Assembly: GCA_963721105.1 (NCBI GenBank)
Contig: CAVRHY010000011.1
Coordinates: 1,341,850 to 1,405,849, forward strand
Length of the DNA: 64,000 nt
Reading direction: 5' to 3'
DNA from: Thermohalobaculum sp963721105
Lineage (GTDB): Bacteria; Pseudomonadota; Alphaproteobacteria; Rhodobacterales; Rhodobacteraceae
Positions 1 through 9,445 of the stretch are shown piece after piece (the stretch's first letter is position 1; each line of letters starts with the position of its first letter). The position numbers were made by a program, and so were the translations under genes. The notes below the pieces were generated by a model. It searched no databases. It was not told the DNA's origin and saw only the letters and a program-made list of their open reading frames with translations.

Positions 1-82
1 GCATGGTCGGGAAGGCAGAGTCCCGTGGGCGTCGAGGCGTGGTTCATGAGGTGTCTGCATCCCCGACACGAGACGTGCGCCG

Positions 83-160
83 ATGCCTCGACGCAAGCGC
101 CGTGCTTACCCGATCGATTTGTCCGAGGGCCGGTGGCGTTGATCGAGCCGATGATCCCGC
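83..160 (+). pseudogene. IS5-family transposase N-terminal relic
   Basis: Translation from the ATG reads MPRRKRRAYPIDLSEGRW, the typical start of IS427/IS1031-type IS5 transposases. The continuation 'ALIEPMIP' lies one frame away, so a single base is missing near position 134. Nothing downstream continues the transposase. It is a short dead fragment just upstream of the first host gene. Confidence 0.6.
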
Positions 161-235
161 ATCGTGACCTGCAGGATGTGATTTGCAATGATCAGGTCTG
201 AACCCGAGACAACCACCGACGACGATCCGTGACTC

Positions 236-1102
236 ATGAAAAGCCTGTTCATTTTCACTGGGCTTTGCGCCGCGCTCGTCGTCGCCTCTCTGCGCTTGTG
301 GCGTATGTTCGACCACCGGGCCGACCGGTGGATCGGCGCAATGCTTGCGGCCAGGCAGCCGGCCAATCCCCACCGCTTCGATCCGGCAATGGTTGCCGAT
401 CTGCCTGATCCGGCACGTCGCTACTTCCGGTTCGCGATCAAGCCGGGCACGCTGCTCCACACTGTCGCCGAGATCGAGATGACCGGCCGGTTCAGTCTCG
501 GTACCAGGGAAGCGCCAGGATACATGGCGATGGCAGCTCACCAGGTTCTGGCCGCGCCAGAGGGCTTCGTCTGGAGCATGTCCGCCACGAACGGGAAGAT
601 GCGCCTCTCCGGCTCCGATGCCGCGGCGGACGAAGTGAGCTGGACAAGGTTCTGGTTGATGGGCGTGATCCCAGTGGCACGCATCAGCGGGACGGATGAC
701 CACCGACGATCGGCGTTCGGGCGCTACGTGGCCGAGGCGGTATTCTGGACGCCCGCAGCCTTGTTACCCGGCCCTGGAGTGGCCTGGGAGAATGTCGACG
801 ACACCACCGCCCGCGTCACCGTCGCCCACCGAGGGATGGAGCAGTCGGTCGATGTGACCGTCGATGTCGAGGGCGGTCCGGTGAAGGTCATGTTCCAGCG
901 CTGGAGCGATGCGAACCCCCACAAGACGTTCAGGCTGCAACCCTTCGGAGGCTTTCTGTCCGAGTTCAGAGAGTTTGGCGGGTTTCGGTTGCCGACCCAT
1001 GTCGAGGCGGGCAATCAGTTCGGCACCGACGGCTATTTCCCGTTCTTCATCGCGGACGTGACGTCTGTCTCCTTTCCGTCCCCGAGGGCCGGAGATGACT
1101 GA
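236..1102 (+). CDS. DUF6544-family protein
   Basis: This 288-residue protein has an N-terminal hydrophobic segment (about residues 3-20, FIFTGLCAALVVASLRL) that acts as a signal anchor. The soluble part carries the motif 'PDPARRYFRFAI' and a C-terminal 'FREFGGFRLPTHVEAGN' stretch, both typical of the DUF6544 (earlier DUF6920) family of unknown function. The gene is complete. Its stop overlaps the start of the next small gene by one base (TGATG), so the two are probably translated together. No promoter is obvious. The family call rests on remembered motifs. Confidence 0.7.
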   Translation: MKSLFIFTGLCAALVVASLRLWRMFDHRADRWIGAMLAARQPANPHRFDPAMVADLPDPARRYFRFAIKPGTLLHTVAEIEMTGRFSLGTREAPGYMAMAAHQVLAAPEGFVWSMSATNGKMRLSGSDAAADEVSWTRFWLMGVIPVARISGTDDHRRSAFGRYVAEAVFWTPAALLPGPGVAWENVDDTTARVTVAHRGMEQSVDVTVDVEGGPVKVMFQRWSDANPHKTFRLQPFGGFLSEFREFGGFRLPTHVEAGNQFGTDGYFPFFIADVTSVSFPSPRAGDD

Positions 1103-1269
1103 TGACAGGCCTCGTGGCCGCGCTGCAGATCGGCCTGCCGGCACTGCCGCTGTCCTGGCTGGCCGGATTCCCCGCATCGGGCATTCTGGCATATACCGTG
1201 CTGGCCGCTTCCGTCGCCTCTGTGCTGCTCTCGCTCGGCCTCGTCGCCATGTGGGTAATGCCGCCCTGA
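1102..1269 (+). CDS. Small hydrophobic membrane peptide (55 aa)
   Basis: The reading frame starts at the ATG that overlaps the stop codon of the preceding gene and encodes 55 residues with two likely membrane helices (LQIGLPALPLSWLAGF and ILAYTVLAASVASVLLSLGL). The overlap suggests translational coupling. DNA after the stop (to about 1440) could encode a further hydrophobic stretch, out of frame, so this may be the remaining first part of a longer, decayed membrane protein. No function is recognised. Confidence 0.45.
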   Translation: MTGLVAALQIGLPALPLSWLAGFPASGILAYTVLAASVASVLLSLGLVAMWVMPP

Positions 1270-1531
1270 CGGGTGCCCTATCTCTACGGACTGACTTTCG
1301 TTGCAATCGTCGCGTGGCATTTGGCTGCCGGTCGGATTGGTGCGGCTGAGTTCCGATCGGCGCGGCCGGACCGCCACCATCAGTTTGATCCTGCTGGGCG
1401 GTCTCGGCGTCTGCGGCGGATCCCGGGCCTGATCCGATCACTTTGAAACGAGAAAAGTCTACCAAAATGGGCCGAGAACGGTGGGTATGCTCGGCAACCG
1501 GAGCACGAAGCCGGGGCGACGCGCTCCGCCA

Positions 1532-2677
1532 TCAGTCCAGGGTTTCCCGCGAGCGCTGGATCGCGATCGCACCGGCGACGACCGCGAACAGTGCGATCGG
1601 CCAGAGTTCCGGCAGGACGTCCTCGGCACCGCTGCCCTTCAGCAGAACGCTGCGCACGATGCGGAGGAAGTGAGTCAAAGGCAGCGCCTCGCCGATGCGC
1701 TGCGCCCAGACCGGCATCCCGGCGAACGGAAACAGGAAGCCCGAGAGCAGCATCGATGGCAGGAAGAAGAAGAGCGACATCTGCGATGCCTGCAGCTGCG
1801 TCCGGGCGAGCGTCGAAAAGGTGAACCCGACCGCCAGATTCGCCGCGATGAAAACAATCACCGCGGCCGACAGCAGCACCAGCGACCCCTCCACCGGCAC
1901 GCCGAAGACCACCCGACCGACGGCCAGGACCACCAGGACCTGAATATAGCCGACCAGCACGAAGGGCAGGATCTTTCCGATCATCACCTCCAGAGGGCGG
2001 ACCGGCGTCGCCAGCAGCGCCTCCATCGTGCCGCGTTCGCGCTCGCGGGTCATGGCGACGGCGGTGATCACGACCATCGTCATGGTCAGGATGGTACCGA
2101 TCAGCCCGGGCACGATGTTGTACCGCGACAGGCCCTCGGGGTTGTAAAGCTTCTGCACCCGGATCTCGAACGGCGGCGACGGGGGGTCCGGCACGACACC
2201 GGCGAGATCGCGTCCCAGCGCCGTCATGTTGATCGCCGCCAGCGCCGCCAGCCCGTTGCCGGTGGCGGCCGGGTCGGTCGCGTCCGCCTGCACCAGCACG
2301 GCCGGCCGCTCGCCGCGCAGAACGCCGCGTGCGAAACCCGACGGGATCGTCAGGACAAACTGCACGTCGCCGCGCCGCAGCATGTCGGCGGCGTCATCCT
2401 CGCTTGCCGGCCGCCGGTCGATGTCGAAATACCCTGTGTTGCCGATGGTGGCGACCAGCGTGCGCGACAGCGCGCTGCCGTCGAGATCCAGCACCGCCGT
2501 CGGCAAGTCCTTCGGGTCGGTGTTGATGGCAAAGCCGAACAGCATCAGTTGCAGCACCGGCAGGCCGACCATCATGGCGAAGGTCAGCCGGTCGCGCCGC
2601 ATCTGGATGAACTCCTTGACCAGCATGGCCCAGAAGCGGCCGAGGGAAAGCCCGGTGCCGCGTCGCCCGGCGATCAC
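1532..2677 (-). CDS. ABC-2 type transporter permease
   Basis: This 381-residue protein is the membrane subunit of an ABC exporter. It begins with a cytoplasmic segment ending in 'KEFIQMRRDRLTFAMM', followed by one membrane helix, a periplasmic domain of about 150 residues (beginning 'AINTDPKDLP') and five further helices with 'TRERERGTMEALLATPVRP', typical of YhhJ/YbhS-type ABC-2 permeases. The start overlaps the stop of the ATPase gene by 4 bp (ATGA). It is the last gene of a three-gene HlyD-ATPase-permease operon. Only one permease is present, whereas YbhFSR-type systems use two, so it may work as a homodimer. Confidence 0.9.
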   Translation of the reverse strand: MIAGRRGTGLSLGRFWAMLVKEFIQMRRDRLTFAMMVGLPVLQLMLFGFAINTDPKDLPTAVLDLDGSALSRTLVATIGNTGYFDIDRRPASEDDAADMLRRGDVQFVLTIPSGFARGVLRGERPAVLVQADATDPAATGNGLAALAAINMTALGRDLAGVVPDPPSPPFEIRVQKLYNPEGLSRYNIVPGLIGTILTMTMVVITAVAMTRERERGTMEALLATPVRPLEVMIGKILPFVLVGYIQVLVVLAVGRVVFGVPVEGSLVLLSAAVIVFIAANLAVGFTFSTLARTQLQASQMSLFFFLPSMLLSGFLFPFAGMPVWAQRIGEALPLTHFLRIVRSVLLKGSGAEDVLPELWPIALFAVVAGAIAIQRSRETLD

Positions 2678-3591
2678 GCCGCGGCCTGCCGGATCATGTG
2701 AACGAACACGTCCTCGAGGCGCGGCTGTGGCTGGCGCGCAGGCGCCAGCCCGGGCACGGTCGACAGCGCCCGCTCGACCAGACCGGCGTCGGTGCCGCTG
2801 ACGTGCAGGAGGGCTCCCGAGGCGACCACCATCTCGACGCCCCGCAGCGTCCGCAGCCGGTCGGCGCGTCCCGGCGCGTCGGCCACCGAGAAGGTCACGA
2901 GCCGCGAGCGGGCCACGATTTCCTGCGGCGTGCCGCGGAACAGCAGCCGCCCCTCAGCCAGATAGACCAACTCACGGCATCGCTCGGCCTCGTCCATGTA
3001 GTGGGTGCTGACCAGAACGGTGATGCCTCCTGCAGCCAGCGCGTGGATCTCGTCCCAGAAGCGCCGCCGCGCTTCCGGGTCGACGCCGGCCGTCGGCTCG
3101 TCCAGCAGCAGCAGTCGCGGCTCGTGGATCATGCAGGCGGCCAGCGCCAGGCGTTGCTTCCACCCGCCCGACAGCGTGCCGGCCAGCTGTCGCGCCCGGT
3201 CGGAGAGGCCCAGGTGCTCCAGCGCCGCATCCACCCGCTGCCGGCGCGGCCGCACCGCGTAGAGGCGGGCGACGAAATCCAGGTTCTCGCGCACCGTCAG
3301 GTCCTCGTAGAGCCCGAACTGCTGCGGCATGTAGCCGACCTCGCGCTTGATCGCCCGCGCGTCGCGGATGACGTCGAGACCGAGGCAGGTTCCGCTGCCG
3401 GCATCCGGCGTCAGCAGGCCGCATAGCATTCGTATCGTTGTCGTCTTGCCGCTGCCGTTGGCGCCCAGAAAACCCATGATGCCGCCGGCCGGCACGCGGA
3501 GGTCCAGCCCGCCCACTGCCTGGAGCCCGCCAAAGGACTTGGTGAGGCCATGCACCTCGATCGCCGCCCGGCCGTCCCCGGGGCCGCTCAT
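2674..3591 (-). CDS. ABC exporter ATP-binding protein
   Basis: This 305-residue ATPase has a Walker A motif GANGSGKTT, signature LSGGWKQRLALA, Walker B LLLLDEPTAGVDP and H-loop STHYMDEA, in the order and spacing of the drug/lipid ABC-2 exporter class. The start MSGPGDGRAA was chosen because its ATG overlaps the upstream gene's stop by 4 bp; an in-frame extension further upstream has no domain content. The C-terminal ~80 residues resemble the domain that follows the ATPase in YhiH/YbhF-type proteins. It should energise the permease encoded immediately downstream. Confidence 0.92.
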   Translation of the reverse strand: MSGPGDGRAAIEVHGLTKSFGGLQAVGGLDLRVPAGGIMGFLGANGSGKTTTIRMLCGLLTPDAGSGTCLGLDVIRDARAIKREVGYMPQQFGLYEDLTVRENLDFVARLYAVRPRRQRVDAALEHLGLSDRARQLAGTLSGGWKQRLALAACMIHEPRLLLLDEPTAGVDPEARRRFWDEIHALAAGGITVLVSTHYMDEAERCRELVYLAEGRLLFRGTPQEIVARSRLVTFSVADAPGRADRLRTLRGVEMVVASGALLHVSGTDAGLVERALSTVPGLAPARQPQPRLEDVFVHMIRQAAA

Positions 3592-4550
3592 TGCGGGTCC
3601 AGCCGGACATCGACCGGCTGTCCCGGGTGCAGCCCGGCCGAGGTCGGGTCGTCCGGCAGCGCCTCGGCCGCGAAGACCAGCTTCGCACGGATCTCGCGGC
3701 TGTAGATCACCGGCGGGGTATATTCGGCCTGTGAGGCGATGAAGCTGACCTGCGCCGGCGTCACCGGGCAGCCGTCGCACGTGATCGTGACGGGGGCCCC
3801 CAGCCGGAGCATGGAGAGCAGCGCCTCCGGAACGAAGAACCGGACCTTGATGTTTGCGGGCGGCAGGAGTTCGAGCACGGGCGCGCCGGCCGCTACCCAT
3901 TCGCCCGGCTCGTGGAAGTGGTCGGTGATCCGGCCCGACTCCGGCGCCGGCACGCGGGCGCGCGCCAACTTGAGATCGGCCTCGTCCAGCGCCGCGCGGG
4001 CCGCGCCGACCGCAGCCGCCGCTGCCTGCCGTGCCCCGGCGCGCCCGCCCAGCCCGCCCACGGCAAGTGCAGCATCGGTCTCGGCCAGCGACGCGCGGTC
4101 GCGGTCCCGCGCCGCACGTGCCGCTTCGACCGTGCTCTTTGGCGTGTTACCCTTGGTTAGCAGCACCTGCTGCCGCGTCAGTTCGGCTTCCGAGAGGGTG
4201 AGCGCGGCGGCGGCCGCGTCGCGCCGGGCGCGCAGTACCTCCAGCTCCTCGGGCCGGCTCCCGGTCGCCAGATCGGCCGCGACGGCCTCGGCCCGCGTGA
4301 GCTCGGCCGCCATCTGGTCGCGCGCGGCCTGGAGCATGGCCGGGTCCAGCGCGAAGAGCAGCTGTCCGCGCGCGACATCGTCGCCGGGCGAAACGGAGAC
4401 GGACTGGATGCGACCGGCGACCTCCGGGCCGATCCGCAGGAAATCGCCTTCGACATAGCCTTGGACGACCGTGCCGGTCTCCGTCGGGCAGGAAAGCAGA
4501 GCCATCACGACCGGTATGCCGGCCACGAGGGCACAGAGCCCGCCGCTCAC
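3588..4550 (-). CDS. HlyD-family periplasmic adaptor
   Basis: About 320 residues from a GTG start. The N-terminus (VSGGLCALVAGIPVVMALLSC) is a hydrophobic leader ending in a possible lipobox with Cys21. The lipoyl/barrel half 'VAGRIQSVSVSPGDDVARGQ' is followed by an Ala-rich coiled coil (residues ~60-160) and the returning barrel 'VPAPESGRITDHFHEPGEWV'. This is the architecture of membrane-fusion proteins such as YbhG/YhiI. It is first in the export operon and should bridge the ABC transporter to an outer-membrane channel that is not encoded here. A longer GTG-initiated version (to 4616) is possible but would bury the leader. Confidence 0.85.
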   Translation of the reverse strand: MSGGLCALVAGIPVVMALLSCPTETGTVVQGYVEGDFLRIGPEVAGRIQSVSVSPGDDVARGQLLFALDPAMLQAARDQMAAELTRAEAVAADLATGSRPEELEVLRARRDAAAAALTLSEAELTRQQVLLTKGNTPKSTVEAARAARDRDRASLAETDAALAVGGLGGRAGARQAAAAAVGAARAALDEADLKLARARVPAPESGRITDHFHEPGEWVAAGAPVLELLPPANIKVRFFVPEALLSMLRLGAPVTITCDGCPVTPAQVSFIASQAEYTPPVIYSREIRAKLVFAAEALPDDPTSAGLHPGQPVDVRLDPQ

Positions 4551-5223
4551 GTGGCGGTCCGGGCAGCCAGGCCGCGCGGTCGGGACACTCGCGATCGCAC
4601 CGCTGCACCGGCCCACACGACCTGACGCATACGGCCGCGCCAGTCGCGGGCGCCGGCCGCCGCCCCGGCGTCGGCTTCGATGCCGCTCCTCGCGGGCACC
4701 GGTCGTTCAAAGGAGATCGCTCGTATCATGGCCCCGATCGGTCAGCCCCGCGCTCACGACGATAGCAGATTGCCGCGGCGGTGCAGCGGCCGCCTTGACC
4801 GCGATCAACCGCGCATCAGCCGCGGAGGTCCCTCGGCGCACAGAGCATGACTGCGACGTCGATCGCCTCCGGCGGCCGCGCGCCCTCGGGTTGCACGCCC
4901 ATCTGCCCGTCGCCGGCCTTCGGCAGCACGCCTTCGCAGAACCGGGTCACGAGCAGGCGTGCGCCACCCGTCATCAAGCAGACGCGGATCGACCTCCGCC
5001 GGCGTGTCGAGGATCGCGAAGCGGTCGCCGAGGCGCTCGCTGTCGCCGATCGGGCATCATGGCTGGAGGCTTCGCTGTGCCGTGGTGCTGCGACCAGGCC
5101 GCCCCCCTTGATCAGCAGCATTTCGTCGGGCGTGACTGCAGCCTCCGCCGCGCCTCGTGGCCGATTCCTTGCCAGGGAAATCCGAGATTTGCAGGTTGAC
5201 AGGCTTCACGCGGGGAACAATCG
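4551..5223. other. Divergent intergenic region, possible decayed coding remnant
   Basis: About 670 bp separate the export operon from the importer operon. Minus-strand reading gives scattered stretches such as 'MLLIKGGGLVAAPRH' and 'LVTRFCEGVLPKAGDGQMGVQPEG' in changing frames. These look like a decayed enzyme gene, but the family is not certain (an amidohydrolase-like start is possible). No intact gene is supported. Confidence 0.3.
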
Positions 5224-5243
5224 TTCTGACTGACCGGTCAGAA
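5224..5243. promoter_or_regulatory. TetR-type operator palindrome
   Basis: The site reads TTCTGACTGACCGGTCAGAA. It contains a perfect 12-bp palindrome (CTGACCGGTCAG, 5230-5241) inside longer arms TTCTGAC / GTCAGAA. TGACCGGTCA-type palindromes are typical TetR-family operators. The site lies 88 bp before the start of the ABC importer operon, which itself encodes a TetR/BetI-like protein, so autoregulation of the operon is the simplest reading. Confidence 0.65.
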
Positions 5244-5330
5244 TTATTTCTGCGCCACGGGTGCCGGTCGCCCGCAGCCGGCGTGGAGACACGGACCAGA
5301 AACCTGAATCACCAGCGGGGAGGCTGAGCG

Positions 5331-6454
5331 ATGCAGAAGTTCGGAAAGTTGGGCGCCGCTGCGAATCCGCGCCTGAACAGGCGTGAATTCAACAAAGCGC
5401 TCTCTGCGCTGGGCGTCAGCATGGTGTCGATGCCGGTGCTCTCCGGGGCCGCACGCGCCGCGGCGGCCGACCAGGCGACCTATTTCACCTGGGGCGGCTA
5501 TGACGTGCCCGAGATGGTGCAGCCATATATCGACCAGTATGGCGAGCCGCCCAATTTCGTGACGTTCGGGGGATCGGAGGAAGCGCTGACGAAGATGCGC
5601 GCGGGCTTCATCGTCGACGTGTCGCACCCGTGCAACCAGGCCGTGCCGCGCTGGGTGACCACCGGGTTGTTCAGAACCCTCGACACGAGCAAGCTCTCGA
5701 ACTGGCCGGACATCATGCCCGAGCTCTACCAGCTCGAGGGCAACATCGAGAACGGAGAGCCCTACATGGCCCCGGTTGACTGGGGACGAACCTCGATCAC
5801 CTACCGGACGGACCTCGTCGACCTGGACGGCAAGGAGAGTCGTGGGAGATCCTTTGGGATCCTCGCTACGAGGGGCGGATCGGCATGTTCGCCTCGGGCG
5901 GCGACGCATGGTGGGGCGCCGCGATCGCCGCGGGCGTCGACTTCAAGGACATCGCCACGGACGACGGCTTCGACGCGGTCGCCGCGCACCTGCGCCAGCA
6001 GCGCCCGCTGGTCCGCACTTACACCGACGATACGACGACACTCGAGCAGGCGCTGGCATCGGGCGAGCTGGTCGCCGCGATGACTTGGGATTCCTCGGCC
6101 GTCGTTCTGAAGAACCAGGGCGTCCCGGTGAAGTTCGCAGACCCGAAGGAGGGCGCGTTGACCTGGGTCTGTGGCGCGATGATGCACAAGGATGCACCGC
6201 ATCCCGACAAGGCGCACGACCTCGTCAACGCGCTGCTCAGCCCCGAGGTCGGCAAGTGGCTGATCGGCGAGAACGGTTATGGCCACTCGAACAAGAAGTC
6301 CTTCGACCTGTTCACCGAGGAGGAGCTCTCCAAGCTCGGCCTCAGCAGCAACCCGGCGGACGTCCTGCAGGCGGGCAAGTTCCAGGTGCCTCAGACGCAG
6401 GAGTGGGAAACGAAGATGAACAAGGAGTTCGAGCTGATCAAGGCGGGTTTCTGA
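5331..6454 (+). pseudogene. Polyamine/amine ABC transporter substrate-binding protein, frameshifted
   Basis: The N-terminal half carries a Tat-like leader (NRREFNKALSALGVSMVS) and the mature start 'ATYFTWGGYDVPEM' typical of PotD/PotF-family periplasmic binding proteins. Near position 5838 the frame breaks: '..DLDGKE' must continue as '(E)SWEILWDPRYEGRIGMF', which is in another frame. Restoring a single missing G gives an intact 374-residue protein with the expected ending 'WETKMNKEFELIKAGF'. Either the gene is inactive or the break is a sequence error. It heads the importer operon and is followed by two permeases and an ATPase. Confidence 0.85.
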
Positions 6455-6541
6455 TCTCGCGCGCGTCGTGTTGCCCGACATGATTCCGACGACGCTCCGC
6501 GGACGATCCGCCCGGAGGCGGTCGCAGCGGGAGGTCGGCCC

Positions 6542-7480
6542 ATGAGCGAACAGGCCGCCACCTCGCCGCCGGCCACAGCGCGTCCGGCCCGGCGGCCACG
6601 CCTCGGGTGGCTGCGGCTTGCCATGTCCCGCAGCGAATCGCTCCGCGGCTACCTGCTCCTGTCGCCTACGCTGCTGGTCATGGTCTGCGGCATGTGCGTG
6701 CCGCTGGCCATGATGGTGGCGATGAGCTTCTGGAAGCAGACGGGGTTCGACTTCGACACGAGCCTGTCGCTGGCGAACTACGAGCGAGCAATCGACGGCC
6801 GCGTCTACCAGGCGCTGCTGGTGCGCTCGCTGATCATCTCGGGCACATGCGCCGCCGCGACGGTGCTGATCTCGTACCCGATGGCCTATTACGTCGCCTT
6901 CCACGTTCACCGGCGCAAGCTGTTGTGGATCATCCTGATGACGCTGCCCTTCTGGACCAGCTACCTGCTGCGGGTCTTCGCGTGGAAGATCATCCTGGGA
7001 TACAACGGCGCCATTAACTCGGGGCTGATATCGGTCGGCCTGATCGACAAGCCGCTGGAGTTCCTGCTCTACAGCCCGACCGCGGTCGTGATCACGCTGG
7101 CTCACGCCTGGGCGGCATTCGCGATCCTGCCGATCTACGTCTCGCTGGAAAAGATCGACAAGTCGCTTCTCGAGGCGGCGGCCGACCTTGGCGACGGGCC
7201 GGCGTTGGGGTTCTTCAGGGTGACGCTGCCGCTCTCGCTACCGGGCGTGATCGCCGCCATGCTGCTGATCTTCATCCCCACCGTCGGGGACTACGTGACG
7301 CCCGATCTGGTGGGCGGGCCGGACGGAATGATGATGGCGAACCTGATCCGGGCGTATTTCGGCAAGGTCAACGATTGGCCGATGGGCGCGGCGCTCGCCA
7401 TCTCAATGATGCTGATCGTGACGGTCGCCGCGCTGGTCTACATCTGGCTCTCGCGCCTGGTCGTGGAGCGGATTGCATGA
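6542..7480 (+). CDS. ABC importer permease, PotB-like
   Basis: This 312-residue inner-membrane protein has a hydrophilic N-terminus of ~35 residues and about six membrane helices. The cytoplasmic EAA loop is present (EAAADLGDGPALGFFRVTLPL), which contacts the ATPase in binding-protein-dependent importers. Sequence around 'WTSYLLRVFAWKIILG' is typical of the PotB/spermidine-putrescine permease family. Its stop overlaps the next permease start by 4 bp (ATGA). It should form a heterodimeric channel with the following gene product. Confidence 0.92.
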   Translation: MSEQAATSPPATARPARRPRLGWLRLAMSRSESLRGYLLLSPTLLVMVCGMCVPLAMMVAMSFWKQTGFDFDTSLSLANYERAIDGRVYQALLVRSLIISGTCAAATVLISYPMAYYVAFHVHRRKLLWIILMTLPFWTSYLLRVFAWKIILGYNGAINSGLISVGLIDKPLEFLLYSPTAVVITLAHAWAAFAILPIYVSLEKIDKSLLEAAADLGDGPALGFFRVTLPLSLPGVIAAMLLIFIPTVGDYVTPDLVGGPDGMMMANLIRAYFGKVNDWPMGAALAISMMLIVTVAALVYIWLSRLVVERIA

Positions 7481-8301
7481 AGGCGCAGGCCACCTCGTAC
7501 ATGGCGCGTGGCAGCCGGGCGCTGCAGATCTACGCGATCAGCTACCTGGCGTTCCTGTACATCCCGGTACTGTTCCTGCCGCTTTTCTCGTTGAGCGACT
7601 CCATCTACATCGCCTTCCCGATCACCGGCTTCACGACCCAGTGGTATCGCGGCATGCTGGCAGACGAGCCGATGCGCGCGGCGCTCGTCAACAGCCTCAA
7701 GGTCGGCGCCGCCGTCTCGGTGATCGCGACGGTGCTGGGCATCTTCGGCGCCAAGGCGGTCACCCGCTACCGCATCAGGGGCAAGAGGCCCGTGGTCGGA
7801 GTGATCATGCTGCCGCTGGTCATTCCCGGTATCATCCTGGGCGTCGCGCTGCTGATCCTGATAACCCGTCTGGGCGGACAGCTTTCGCTCTACACGGTCT
7901 CGATCGGGCACATCCTGATCTGCGTGCCGTTCGCCATGGCGACGCTGATGGCCCGCTTCGAGGGCTTCGACAGGTCGATGGAGGAGGCCGCGGCGGACCT
8001 GGGCGACAACGCCTGGTGGACATTCTGGCGGGTCACGTTGCCGCTGGTCATGCCCGGCGTGGTCGCCAGCCTGCTGCTGTGCTTCACCATCTCGTTCGAC
8101 GAGTTCATCATCGCCTTCTTCCTGGCAGGGACCGAGCCGACGCTGCCGATCTTCATCTACGGTCAGCTCAGGTTCCCCCAGAAGCTGCCCGGCGTGCTGG
8201 CACTGGGTTCGTGCATCCTGGTGGTATCCTTCGTCGTCGTCTTCTTCTCCCAGTGGCTGCAAAGGCGCGGGCCGGCCGGCACCCAACGCGATGGGCATTG
8301 A
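7477..8301 (+). CDS. ABC importer permease, PotC-like
   Basis: A 274-residue permease with about six helices and an EAA loop (EEAAADLGDNAWWTFWRVTLPL). The ATG at 7477 was chosen because it overlaps the stop of the PotB-like gene; a longer in-frame start inside the upstream gene is unlikely. The C-terminal 'TISFDEFIIAFFLAGTEPTLPIFIYGQLR' region is typical of PotC/PotI-type proteins. It pairs with the PotB-like subunit and precedes the ATPase by 3 bp. Confidence 0.92.
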   Translation: MKAQATSYMARGSRALQIYAISYLAFLYIPVLFLPLFSLSDSIYIAFPITGFTTQWYRGMLADEPMRAALVNSLKVGAAVSVIATVLGIFGAKAVTRYRIRGKRPVVGVIMLPLVIPGIILGVALLILITRLGGQLSLYTVSIGHILICVPFAMATLMARFEGFDRSMEEAAADLGDNAWWTFWRVTLPLVMPGVVASLLLCFTISFDEFIIAFFLAGTEPTLPIFIYGQLRFPQKLPGVLALGSCILVVSFVVVFFSQWLQRRGPAGTQRDGH

Positions 8302-8304
8302 TTC

Positions 8305-9408
8305 ATGAACACCTCCGACGCCTACATCCGGATCGAAGCGATCTCGAAGCGCTTCGGCGACGTGGTCGCCGTCGATCATGTCGACCTCGACATCGGGGGC
8401 GGCGAGTTCTTCTCGCTGCTCGGCGCTTCAGGCTGCGGCAAGACAACGCTGTTGCGCATGCTGGCGGGCTTCGAGGTGCCCACGGAGGGCGAGATCTTCA
8501 TCGACGGCGCGCCGATGGCGGCCGTGCCGCCGCACCACCGGCCGACCAACATGGTGTTTCAAAACTATGCCATCTTTCCGCATCTCGATGTCCGGAAAAA
8601 CGTCGCCTACGGGCTGCGCTCCGAGAGACTGTCGCGCGCCGAGAGGGACCGCCGCGTCGAGGCGGCGCTGGAGATGGTCAAGCTGCCGGGCTATGGCGAC
8701 CGGCGCTCGGATGCGATGTCGGGCGGGCAGCGCCAGCGCGTCGCTCTCGCCCGCGCCCTGGTCAGGCGGCCCAAGGTGCTGCTGCTGGACGAGCCGCTGG
8801 GCGCGCTGGACAAGAAGCTGCGCGAGCAGATGCAGATCGAGCTGCGCACACTGCAGCAGTCGCTGGGCATAACCTTTGTCTTCGTCACGCACGACCAGGA
8901 GGAGGCGATGACCCTCTCCGACCGGATCGCCGTCATGGCGGCGGGAAAGGTTCTGCAGGTCGCGCCGCCAGAGGAGATCTACCAGCGCCCCGCCAGCATC
9001 GCCGTGGCCGACTTTCTCGGCCAGATGAACTTCCTGGACGGCTCGGTCGTCGGGCTCGAGAATGGGCGCGCCATCGTCGAGACGGCGGGTCTCGGCCGCA
9101 TGGCCGCAAGGGCCGATGGCGGTTTTGTCCGCGCGGGCGCACGCCTGGTCGTCGCGATCCGGCCCGAACGGATGACGCTGTCGCGCGAGCCACTGGGCGA
9201 AGGCGGCAACGCCGTGCAGGGTGTGCTGCGTCATACCGCCTATCTGGGGGACCGGCGGCACTTCTACGTCACGGTCGACGGCCGCGAGGAGCCGCTGGCT
9301 GTTGCGGCGCAGGAGCCGGTCGCAGCGATTGGCGGGATCGCCGGCGGATCGAGTCCCGTCTGGCTATCGTGGCCTGACGATGCGGTTGTCCTGCTCGATG
9401 CGCGGTGA
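8305..9408 (+). CDS. ABC importer ATPase, PotA-like
   Basis: A 367-residue ATPase with Walker A GASGCGKTT, the PotA/MalK-type Q-loop 'MVFQNYAIFPHLDV', signature MSGGQRQRVALARAL, Walker B VLLLDEPLGALD and switch His in 'FVFVTHDQEEA'. A C-terminal TOBE-like domain begins near residue 285 (VVAIRPERMTL). Length and layout match polyamine/quaternary-amine importers. It energises the two permeases encoded immediately upstream. Confidence 0.95.
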   Translation: MNTSDAYIRIEAISKRFGDVVAVDHVDLDIGGGEFFSLLGASGCGKTTLLRMLAGFEVPTEGEIFIDGAPMAAVPPHHRPTNMVFQNYAIFPHLDVRKNVAYGLRSERLSRAERDRRVEAALEMVKLPGYGDRRSDAMSGGQRQRVALARALVRRPKVLLLDEPLGALDKKLREQMQIELRTLQQSLGITFVFVTHDQEEAMTLSDRIAVMAAGKVLQVAPPEEIYQRPASIAVADFLGQMNFLDGSVVGLENGRAIVETAGLGRMAARADGGFVRAGARLVVAIRPERMTLSREPLGEGGNAVQGVLRHTAYLGDRRHFYVTVDGREEPLAVAAQEPVAAIGGIAGGSSPVWLSWPDDAVVLLDAR

Positions 9409-9445
9409 GCCCTGGCAGCGGGGCAACCTAGCCGGCGGAGGAAAG

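Noticed and set aside
1481..2701. 406-codon plus-strand frame opposite the ABC-2 permease
   Set aside because: Gln/His/Arg-rich shadow of a clear membrane protein gene.
4816..5233. Candidate genes on either strand between the two transport operons
   Set aside because: Frames change within short distances and no complete domain is visible; treated as decayed intergenic DNA.
5801..7105. Long minus-strand open frame (434 codons) opposite the binding protein and PotB-like genes
   Set aside because: Low-complexity Arg/Gln/His-rich product without motifs, antisense to well-recognised genes; a GC-rich shadow frame.
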